A program made the translations under genes and the position numbers. A stretch of DNA of 64,000 bases from Plenodomus lindquistii. Lineage: Eukaryota > Ascomycota > Dothideomycetes > Pleosporales > Leptosphaeriaceae. The notes under the pieces were generated by a model. The model did not search any database. It was given only the letters and a program-made list of their open reading frames with translations, and was not told the origin of the DNA. Positions 55,965 through 64,000 of the stretch are shown here, piece after piece. The stretch lies in NCBI GenBank assembly GCA_025504975.1, contig JANUWI010000001.1:434001-498000 (forward strand), read 5' to 3'. How positions within the stretch are numbered: the first letter of the stretch is position 1; each line of letters opens with the position of its first letter.

Positions 55965-56979
55965 TCAACCCCGCACATACCCATCCCCACAATACCCATG
56001 CCTAACCCTCAAATGCTCACGTAACTCATCCCTCAAATACAGCATCGAACTCATCTCATGCAACGGCTGCAACCTTGGAAGCGGCAAACAACAGCAACTC
56101 AGCCACTCAACCTCCCTCCTCGCACAATCCATGCAAAACCCAGCACACTGGCTCTGCATTGAACTTTTGTCTAGAAACTCCGCAAACGTAACGGTGAGCA
56201 GCGCATGTACTCGTGGATTTCTGCCGCTTCCCCTGCTGTGGTAGTGGGGGGGTTGGGTGGCCGCGGTGTCGTATGCGTATGTGTACATGGTGCGAGAGTC
56301 ACGCGGGATGTGCAGGGAATGGCCGTAGGAGCCGGGGATTGGGGTGAAGCTGGGTGGGGTATTTATATTCGGGGACGAGTTGGTGGGAAGATGCGTGGTC
56401 TCGAGTGGCAGGGGGAAGGTCTGGCGTGTACATTGACCGCCTGCGTCGACGCAGCGACGGGCTAGGGTGAAGACGTCGATGTAGGGCGCTGGTCGGCCGC
56501 AGTCGTCACAGTGGGTTTGGCAGAGTTTGGAGAAGAGTTGGGTGATGGTGTAAAGGTGACTGCATTTTAGACCGCAAGCGAGGCGGATTGCGTTTGCGGT
56601 GCCTTTGTGGGCCATGATCTGTGCCGTGTTAGTGCTAGGTACGTCGGGTTTCTGGGGTGAAAAGTGCTTTTTTGTACTCAATTAGAGAGTTGACGGTGTT
56701 CATTGCTAGCTTGTTGATGCGGCGGAAGGTGAGTAGGGTGTCGAGGTGGGCGTGGCGCAGAATTTGGTGCTGGATTTCGAGAGGAAGTGCTTGCATTGCG
56801 CCCAGTGACTCTTGTACTTCGCTTTCGGCGTATCCGTGTTTGAGTGTATCTAGAGGACATCTCTCCTGTAGGGCAGACGGGTCGAGTACGTCCTTGATGA
56901 GGGACTCTGTGGTCAACTTTATGTAGGAATCTACAACGTTGTCAATCTGTAGGGGCGATTGGTTCGCACAAGTCTCCAT
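55965..56979 (-). CDS. F-box-like cysteine-rich fungal protein
   Basis: Predicted 321 residues. Residues about 60-105 (ALPLEIQHQILRHAHLDTLL then FRRINKLAMNTVNSLIEY) look like an F-box helix set. The second exon carries Cys pairs (CGLKC, CDDCGRPAPY, RRC, CTRQ, CAGFCMDCARRE) as in zinc-stabilised fungal F-box proteins. F-box proteins link substrates to SCF ubiquitin ligases. I propose exons 56979-56668 and 56618-55965 with a 49-nt intron. It has a CACTAAC branch point and CACAG acceptor, giving SLIEYKKIMAHKGTANAIRL, which fits the family. The donor would then be GC (GCACTT), not GT. The nearest GT choice (GTACAA with acceptor CCTAG) gives a 42-nt intron and a less typical join. The exon-1 frame alone would stop after 114 residues. 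Confidence 0.65.
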
Positions 56980-57377
56980 GATGAGATGTATGGGACAATT
57001 TCGAACTTTGGAAAGTGAGGGAGAGGTGACTTGTGGTGCAGAGAGGGGGCGGATTTATTTATATAGTCAGCGGATGTGTGGACTGGTGACGTGAAGGTGG
57101 TCTTAGATCACGCGACACACTGCCGAAGGGTTTATACCTGTGCTTTGGTGACGCCGCTTCGCGCGATGAGTAGGCTGCGCGGTGACTGCCAGGAAAATAG
57201 CAATTTCCTGTCTAGCTGCCGGCACTTTGCATGATGTGGTCTTAAGCCATGTATTGATCGACCCGTCAATTCTCGTGGATGTTCCAAAAGCTTGGTCTGC
57301 TATCGTTGCGTACGCACGGCGATCTCCAATTGTCTTCAAACTCTTGCACGACACCCAGACGGCTCGCTACGCAGCCT
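56980..57377. other. intergenic region, no gene seen
   Basis: About 400 bp between the F-box-like and PARN-like genes, both on the minus strand. No frame or site supported. Confidence 0.45.
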
Positions 57378-59236
57378 TCAGCTCTCCCACGGCGCAATAT
57401 CAAGCACAGCCTCCTCCGTCCCAAACACCCTCAACTTGTTCCCAAATTCGCCCCAAAATGCATCATCAAATGCAGGAATCATCTCCATCGGTAGCCGCTG
57501 TATCTGCTCTATAGGTACCCAACCTGTTGTATCCTGTACATACTCGTCGTTCTCCCACGACCCTGCAGGCTGCTCTTGTCCCTGATCCCATTTCGCATTC
57601 TCGATAGCGCCAAAGTCGAGTACTGGCTCCTTCTCGTCTGATGACGAGATTTCAGCGTCGGTACCAGCGTCGAGGTTCAGTGCGAGTAAGTTGTCAAACA
57701 CGTTAGTGGTCTGGAACCGTCCTTTAGCTGCTTGCTGGGCTGCTTTTTTCGCCTTTTTGTTCTTGCGACGACGTGATGCAGATGGCAATGCTGTCGCGGG
57801 ATCCTCACAGTCTGCAACCGGCGGTAGCGGTACGGGCTTGTTGACCTTTTCTCGACCATCGCGCATGAAGTCTGATAGGGCCGTTGCGATCGACCGTCCA
57901 TTGGCGAAAGAACCATCTGAGGGCTTCGCTGTGCGTTCTGTTCCAAGATTTGCGGCAAGTCGTATCATAATGGTAGCTGTGAGAAGACTGTCATATCCGG
58001 CCTCGTGGAAAGCTTCAGTATCTTCGTACTTGGGGTGGTCGGAGTGAGTGATGATCTGAGGCAAGGGTTGTTGACTTAGACCTTCAGCAATCTCCTGTAA
58101 AGTAGGCGATGCATTGAGGTCACCTTCGGCATGTGTGGCCAGATATTTTGTGTCGATGATCCTTGGAAAAAGCTCGTGAATGGCTTCTTGGAAACCTTGC
58201 AGTGTATTGGGTAGCTCTCCAACAAATGTGCGGTAAAGTATACAATATCAGTAAACATGTTGTGTCCTACAAGAACAGGCTGGCGGGTCTTCAGGCGTTC
58301 GACTGCGCGGTCGTAGCGGTCCTTGATATCAAATGTGTCGGATGTCATGACGGCACCTGATGATATGCGTGGTAAGTAGAGTGGATCAGCTCGGTCGATG
58401 TCACCGCCTTTTACGAGGGCCTCGAAGATCCAACGGAAGCCAGTCTGGCGGATGATCTGCTCCTTTATCCGACCTTTTATTCGCCGAATGTTGTCAGCTT
58501 CTCGCTCGGCGTCAAGATGGATGATGCGGATGCAATTGTGGCGACCTATCGAGACCTGCTCGGGAAATTCTGCTCGAACCAGCTGATGAACGAGACGCTT
58601 CTCGAAGCGCGAGATGGCCTGGACAGGAGGCGCATTTTGTTGGCCTGTGTGGGTGGTGATCTCCAAGCACTCGGACTTTGTCGTCTTCCACTTGGTTATA
58701 GCTTCTCGTACACGACGCATGAAGTCAAGTGAATCAACGTCTCCCTCTTTCACCTGCATATCCTCGACTGGGTTCTTCTTTTCGAGACGATCCCATGCCA
58801 TCTGCTTCGCACGTGCTGCTTCTTGCCGGGACAGATACTGGACGCCACTGGCGAACGGAGCACCGAGATCGAAGCCATTGTTGATGAGAAAGGTGCATGC
58901 GCCGGTCTGAAAACTTATTTCACGCTCAAAGTCGAGGCGTTCGTCGAGCAATGGGCTGATGTTGATGTTGTACGGACGAAGCACGTATTTGTTGGCGATG
59001 TAGTCGAACCGAGCACATGTGATACCTACTTGTAAGATTTGATAACGATCTGCACCCAGTTTTGTCTCTGCATAACGTTGTTCCAGGGTGAGGCGACCTC
59101 GGCCACGCGCAGGCTTGTTTGGGATTCGTGAGGGTATGCCAGATAGTTCCAGATCGAAGGAGACAAAGTCAGCTTCGGATATGTGGATGAAAAGGCCAAG
59201 AAGGTGGTATGGAAAAGTCTCGGCGTCTACTTCCAT
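57378..59236 (-). CDS. PARN-like CAF1-family deadenylase with an apparent 1-nt frameshift
   Basis: A DEDD-type 3' exoribonuclease that would shorten poly(A) tails. The 5' frame (59236 to a stop at 58076, 386 codons) has FVSFDLELSGI with the first Asp and Glu, an R3H-like helical insert (about 165-250), and VGHNMFTDIVYF with the third Asp. At 58237-58234 the frame breaks. The next family block, RTFVGELPNTLQGF, and HEAGYDSLLTA with the His and last Asp continue only in the neighbouring frame, open to the stop at 57378. One extra base in the TTTAC run would make the expected YFYRTF and an intact protein of about 619 residues. No plausible intron explains the shift. It is either an assembly indel or a real inactivating mutation. 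The tail is Lys-rich (RRRKNKKAKKAAQQAAKG). Confidence 0.8.
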
Positions 59237-59817
59237 GTTTGGCGACGTCGGCTGGAGCTTTAATCAATTGCGTGAGGTGCGTAGGTATTTTGGATTGGCT
59301 GTAGGCGGCACGATTAAAGCTGAAAGTCAATCATAGACGAGTTGTTCAGGATTGAGGTGAGGTGGCAATGGTAATGGTGAAAAGCTATTGTCAGTATTAG
59401 TGATGAGGTCAGTCAGTCAGTCGGTGATGAAGCGAGCAGTGTCTAGCTCGTGACTCCAAGCTTGTACACGACGCGTTGGTCAAACAAGCAGACGCACTTG
59501 GTGTGTCGCGGATTGGACGCGCCCAAGGTCTTAGCAGAGGCACATGTGTGTGTGTGTGTGATGCCTCGGAGATTTGGTGTTTGGCAGCTGGGGAGATGGG
59601 CTGGGGGCTGTGGGCTGTGGGTGAGGGAGGTGCCAAGGTTGTCGAGGTGTGTTTAGTCGACTGGGAACCGCAGCCGAGGTTCGAATGTTGACACGGGCGG
59701 AGAGGAATGCGCAGCAACACCAGGCCTCAGCTTACTCCTGCACCACCACGGGGGAGGAACAGCAAGAAGAAGGCCAGCCACCCCGGAAGCCTGCCTTGTG
59801 CCCGACAACAGACGACC
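59237..59817. other. divergent promoter region of PARN-like and PEX26 genes
   Basis: About 580 bp between start codons. An upstream in-frame ATG for PEX26 lies at 59707. A short GTGTGT run is near 59545. No specific element recognised. Confidence 0.45.
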
Positions 59818-61183
59818 ATGGCATCGCTGTACGAGGACATGAACGGGTCGCGCTACCTGTCGTCGTCGCTGTCGTCGCTGTCGGCGTCGCGGCAGCAATC
59901 ATCGCAGATAGCCAAAGCATACCGCCAGGCCGCCCAGCTGTTCCTCACGCGCCGCCTGCCCGAGGCCCTGTCCACCATTGAGCCCATCATCACCCCGCCG
60001 CCGCCGCACGACGACGACGCCCACGCCCACGCCAATGCCCAGAACGGCCATGTTGTGGGCTATGCCCCCATCGCCAACGCGTCCCGGGGCACCCGCGTCA
60101 AGGTGTGGAGCTTCTACCTCACCTTCCTCAATGCGGTAGTCGAGTTGGGCGCCGAAGAGGGCAAGCACGCCTTTGGCACCACGAGGTGGAAGCAGCTCGT
60201 CTCAAAGTGTCGCGATGGCAGCGTCTGGGACGAGGTGGTCAAGGACGGCTATGCGGGCGCCGAGGGCGACGTAGACACGGATGTCGTCATTAACCTGTGA
60301 GACACGACATGCACACTATTGCCAAACGTACACATGCTCATCCCCGCACAGTGCCACCCTCCTGCTCACCCACTCGCCGTCGCAGAGGCTCAACCAGCAG
60401 AAGCTCGAGACTTACCTCTCAGCCACCGCCAACCCCACCTTCGACATCTCCCAGCACATGTCCTCTCCCTCGTACCTGCAACGCCGCCCCAGCCAGCGCG
60501 GCCAACAGAGCGGCACCGACACGCCTCGCGACCTGGAAAAGCGCATCAAGCTGCTCGAACTCTACACCCTGCACGTCCTGCCCAGGAACGACGAATGGGA
60601 CTACGCCCGCGAGTTCATCAGCATGTCAGAGGTCTTGGACGACGAGCGCAAAGAAGCCTTTATACTCGCCCTGCACTCCCTTAAAGAAGAAAGAGCAGAC
60701 ACCGAAGCCCGCGAAGAAAGGCTGCGCCAACAACAACAAGAGCAGATGGAGCAGCGCCGCAAAGAAACCGAAGCCAAACGTCTTGAACAGTCCCGCGCAG
60801 AAGATGAACGTCGAAAGCGCGAAGAGGAAAACAGACGACAACCCAGAAGTTCGGACGAGCGTATCCGCAAGCCTCAACCTCCGCCACCCTCGCAATCGTC
60901 TCGAACTTCTCGCCAACCTGCCAAACGACCAATAACACCTCCCCCTGGCTTCTACAATCGCGCCACTACTGCATTCTCGTCCATCCAGGCATTGATATCG
61001 AATACGGCGCACAACATGACTGCGAATCCCATGGCCTTCTTCAGGACGTTGCTATTCTTCATAGCTTTTGCCCTTGCTTTTGGGCGACGAGACTTGCGAG
61101 AACGAATACTGCGGGTAATCAAAAACGCGATAGACAAAGTAAAAAGGACAGTGGGGATGGGTGTCAAGGTCTCGTACATCTAG
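59818..61183 (+). CDS. PEX26: PEX26-type tail-anchored peroxin
   Basis: Predicted 436 residues; exons 59818-60296 and 60352-61183, 55-nt intron. The N-terminal domain reads SSSLSSLSASRQQSSQIAKA and AAQLFLTRRLPEALSTIEPI, typical of fungal peroxin 26. A His/Asp-rich loop (HDDDAHAHANAQ) and a helical domain follow. A charged coiled coil (RQQQQEQMEQRRKETEAKR) occupies about 265-310. One membrane helix, MAFFRTLLFFIAFALAF, lies about 20 residues from the C-terminus with basic residues after it, i.e. a tail anchor. PEX26 recruits the PEX1/PEX6 ATPases to peroxisomes for receptor recycling. Start at 59818 (MASLYEDMNG) fits the family; an in-frame ATG at 59707 would add 37 Arg/Pro-rich residues. Confidence 0.83.
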
Positions 61184-61375
61184 ACTGTATGTGTGTGTCT
61201 CGTATGTCTGGGACCGGGAGGGTTACTGCAGCATTTATCATTTATAGTATGTATTATTTTTTGGCATAGAGGGACACTGTGTCTGCTTGGATATCCGCAA
61301 TGCACTAATGACGTCTCCATCAACATGACCTGAAATCTTGCACGTGTGCGACATTGATTCGAGTACAAACTACCC

Positions 61376-62432
61376 TCACGCACTCTGCTGCTTACCACCT
61401 AGGGTCTTCCTCCTCTGCCTAATCATATACGTGTACATCTTGTATGATCCTGTCACACTTTATTAGCACACTCCCCATAACACAACACCCCACCTCACAC
61501 TATATAACATAACATACCAGGTCCATAAAGCGCCAACAACCCATAAAACACAGGCGGAATCAACCCACTAATATCCCTCGCCGGCTCCACAGCCTGGTAA
61601 AATAACCACCACTCCGCCCCAATCCCTACAGGATAAAGAATATAAAACATCGTGTACCTAATTCACATGTCAGCCAAAACCACCCCTAAACGAAGCCCCC
61701 CTCCCCAGCGTCCCCCACCCACCCCCTCTTCATCACACATGGTCCTCATAATCCTCCTCTGAATCCAAACAAAAAAACAACCTCAACAAGCAAGCAAGCA
61801 AGCAAGCAAGGATAAGGAAAAAAAAATCCAACATACCTAACCCACCCCAACCACGCCGGCGCCCACCCATGCATATTCAAACCAAGATACAAATACCTCA
61901 CGCTATCTGCAACCGACCACGCCAGCACCAGCGCCGTGTAGGCGCGCGATGCAGCGGTGGTGCTGGGGAAACAGTGCCATATGAGCCAGACTTGGATTAC
62001 GCGGGTGGAGACTTGTATAGTTGTTGTGGGGAGCGGGGAGGGTGTGAGACCTGTGTGCTGCTGTGATGAGTAGGTATTTTGTACTTTAGTACGCTACTTT
62101 GGTGTGATTGGGTGGTGGAATGGGGGGGGGGAGGGGGGAGGGAAGTTAAGTTGGGTGGGCATGCGAATGGGAATCGGAATGGGGTGGGATGGGATATGAG
62201 TACCGATAGCAGAATGCACGACTTCGATTAGCGTCGCAGTTTGCACCCAGCGTGTTCGCGGCTCCGTCGCTGCGAAAATCGCAGCCTTGGATTCGTGAAG
62301 ATGTGAGAGTGTGGTTGTCAAGATGGAGAGCCAGAGTGTGGCGAAGAGCGTGTTAAAGGTGGTTAGGTAGAGGGTTCGTGGTGTCCATTCCACCTTAATA
62401 CTACTGGATTGTCTGGGTGGATGTTGGGCCAT
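61376..62432 (-). CDS. PHS1: very-long-chain 3-hydroxyacyl-CoA dehydratase (PHS1/HACD)
   Basis: Predicted 218 residues in four exons: 62432-62204, 62050-61837, 61657-61518 and 61449-61376. All joins keep frame and rebuild the family sequence, so I am confident despite the lack of a long open frame. Blocks in order are YLTTFNTLFATLWLSILTTT (helix 1), RTRWVQTATLIEVVHSAIG, TTIQVSTRVIQVWLIWHCF and YTALVLAWSVADSVRYLYLG. Exon 3 holds RYTMFYILYPVGIGAEWWLF with the catalytic Tyr and Glu seven residues apart (YPVGIGAE). The tail MIRQRRKTLGGKQQSA is basic. The enzyme dehydrates 3-hydroxyacyl-CoA in the ER elongation cycle. The usual Glu of the TEVIRY helix is Asp here (VADSVRY). The third intron is 68 nt, the second 179 nt with a (CAAG)6 repeat. 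Confidence 0.9.
61787..61810. repeat. (CAAG)6 microsatellite in PHS1 intron
   Basis: Six perfect copies of CAAG inside the second intron of the dehydratase gene, near its donor side on the minus strand. Confidence 0.9.
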
Positions 62433-63493
62433 GGGCTGTTGGAGCTTGGGGAATTTGTGGATGGGAGTGGTGTTAGGCAGGGCTTTGATATGGGATTTGG
62501 TGTTGGGGGGTTTTTTTTCTCTTCATGTGCAGAGTTGGAGTCTGAGGTTGGAAAGGGCGGTTCGGGGAGGGAGCGAATGTGGGTTCTTGGGCCGAGGCTA
62601 GGTGGTGTGGTGGGAACTTCACCATTTTTATGAGTTAACATCTTTGGGAGAACTATCGTGGAGTCTTGTTGCTGGTTTTATGGTGCTTGGGGCGATGCAT
62701 GTCTTCGCCTGGAAAGTGGTGTTGGGGTAAGGGTGGTCAGGCGATGGCGTTGTGCCGAGTGGTCACTTGTCTTTTCATCTGGCGAATTGATACTAGGGAT
62801 GTGGTCACAATATGCTTAGTATCATGAAGGTGAGACTTATGAGGGTGTTTGATCATGTTGTGCTTTTTGGCTATAAAGATGCATTGAGCTCTGGCTGGAG
62901 ACGATTTCCTATGAAAAACACGATATCAGCATAAGAGTCAGAAATATGGAGTTTTAATTTTCATCATATCTTTGACATTTTGCTATTCTACCCTTCTTTA
63001 TTGGTCGTTTCTCATGTTTTGAATAGCCGTTTGTCATTATTGATATCTTTCTCGTATATTTTGTTTTCCAAGACTGCGCTTCATTTGCCTTTTGATACAT
63101 GTCTCTCAATTTTTGGTACTGGTTTTGCTTTACTGATTATTTTTTATTCAAGGTAGTACTAGTCTCAATGGGCTGCATGTTCATCGCATCAACCTTTCCT
63201 AATTTGTACGATCTTCGACTTCATATCGTAAATCTGTGATCTACAGAGATTCGTACCCGGGTTTTAAAACACTAGTTGTTCTTGGAGTGTGATTTGTTTC
63301 GCCGTGATATTGCTCGGAGGCTAACTGTGAACCATGATACTTGTCGCAAGTGTAGCATCTTCGTTCGAGTGTGGCCGGACTGAGTGCGGCTCAGGCGCTG
63401 CCACAGACGTTGGCAGTGATCATCACTATCATGATGACCATGTCGTTGTTTGTTGTGTATGGAGTCCAGCTAGGAAGCCCTTCAAAGGGTTTG
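62433..63493. other. PHS1 5' flank and AT-rich spacer
   Basis: 62.4-62.8 kb is G-rich on the plus strand; 62.85-63.3 kb is clearly AT-rich with T runs and no open frame. The rest is the 3' flank of the zinc-finger gene. No gene or defined element is seen. Confidence 0.5.
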
Positions 63494-64000
63494 TTACTTG
63501 CCACCGCGGCTACGGGTCTTGCCACGCCCTCCATTTCCTCCGCCACGGCCCTGCGCGGACTTGCGGCCACCCGAAGCGTTTCGAGAACCAGTGGGAGTGC
63601 CATCTGCCTGTTCCTGGCTCTGGTGGTGGTGGTGGTTGTTGTGCTTGTAAGGACGAGGTGCGTCATAGCCGTCTTTCTCACTCTCAGTATGGCGCTTCCG
63701 GCTTGCACCCTTTCCTAGGTTCTTGGGACCGGTAGGTATATTGATACCAGTGATTGCGTGGTGGTCTTCGTCTTGATACTCACGCCGCAGTGCGGGCGAA
63801 GGAAGCTCTTGACAAGAGCCTTGAGTAGATGAGGTAACACTCCCGTATTTGAGATCGGAAGACTTTGAGCGATGATTAGGTAGGATCTCATTTTCTTTCA
63901 AAGAACTAGGGTTTTTAGGGCCGTCATCTTTGTGCTTAAATGCGCAGACCGCGCCGTTCTCGCACTTGGTACGTAAGGTGGACTTGGAGCACATCTTGCC
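63494..64000 (-). CDS. CCCH zinc-finger protein, 3' part (cut by window edge)
   Basis: The 5' end lies beyond 64000. The frame is open from the edge to a stop at 63494, giving the last 168 residues or so. It begins KMCSKSTLRTKCENGAVCAF followed by KH, a C-x8-C-x5-C-x3-H zinc finger that binds RNA in this family. The remainder is disordered: Ser/Lys-rich, a His-rich HNNHHHHQSQ stretch, and a C-terminal RGG-type tail GRGGGNGGRGKTRSRGG, also typical of RNA binding. An internal Met at 63994 is unlikely to be the true start, since sequence before it continues the frame. I cannot name the orthologue from this piece. Confidence 0.7.
   Translation of the reverse strand, partial: GKMCSKSTLRTKCENGAVCAFKHKDDGPKNPSSLKENEILPNHRSKSSDLKYGSVTSSTQGSCQELPSPALRREYQDEDHHAITGINIPTGPKNLGKGASRKRHTESEKDGYDAPRPYKHNNHHHHQSQEQADGTPTGSRNASGGRKSAQGRGGGNGGRGKTRSRGGK

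Noticed and set aside
62930..63130. AT-rich stretch as snoRNA or other structured RNA
   Set aside because: No C/D or H/ACA box pair or stable stem could be recognised by eye.
1..64000. CRISPR arrays, bacterial-type operons or phage genes
   Set aside because: No regular spacer-repeat pattern or prokaryotic gene organisation was found; the gene structure is fungal throughout.

Overview
The window is nuclear DNA from a filamentous ascomycete (Pezizomycotina). The genes are split by many short GT-AG introns of about 50-80 nt, several with CTAAC/CTGAC-like branch points. There are no operons or Shine-Dalgarno sites. The gene set is typical of filamentous fungi: HET-domain, GH11 xylanase, PEX26, POT and DHA1 transporters. 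A Dothideomycete, probably Pleosporales, is my best guess from gene content and intron style; this is inference, not proof.

Layout. 0.4-1.8 kb: EBP-type sterol isomerase. 3.7-12 kb: divergent pair PDS5 (cohesin) and TTI1 (PIKK/TOR chaperone). 12-16 kb: gene-poor accessory stretch with a decayed TauD/TfdA-like dioxygenase fragment and an AT-rich block that looks RIP-mutated. 16-21 kb: POT peptide transporter, an intron-containing tRNA-Thr(AGT), and a secreted astacin-like metalloprotease. 21-29 kb: CLC chloride/proton exchanger, a six-exon SGNH esterase of the IAH1 type, and a fungal protein of unknown function. 29-34 kb: UBP12-type deubiquitinase. 34-36.4 kb: HET-domain gene broken by frameshifts. 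37-44 kb: housekeeping block with two tight divergent pairs, NSRP1-like/NFKBIL1-like and SIN1/PRCC-like. 45-50.6 kb: GH11 xylanase, NOSIP-like E3, tafazzin and NC2-alpha (BUR6). 51.5-57 kb: second secreted SGNH hydrolase, DHA1 transporter and a cysteine-rich F-box-like protein. 57.4-62.4 kb: PARN-like deadenylase with an apparent one-base frameshift, PEX26 and PHS1. 63.5 kb to the end: 3' part of a CCCH zinc-finger gene cut by the window edge.

Functional themes. TTI1 and SIN1 both serve TOR signalling. NSRP1, PRCC and NOSIP families are all linked to splicing. EBP and PHS1 are ER lipid enzymes and tafazzin remodels cardiolipin. The xylanase, astacin and SGNH hydrolase form a secreted degradative set. 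These genes are interleaved rather than clustered, so I see no biosynthetic gene cluster and no clearly new multi-gene system. The most checkable oddities are the frameshift in the PARN-like gene, the non-GT intron donor in the F-box-like gene, the degenerate ExxER motif in the POT transporter, and the fungal astacin. All exon coordinates were read by eye from splice signals and conserved protein frames.
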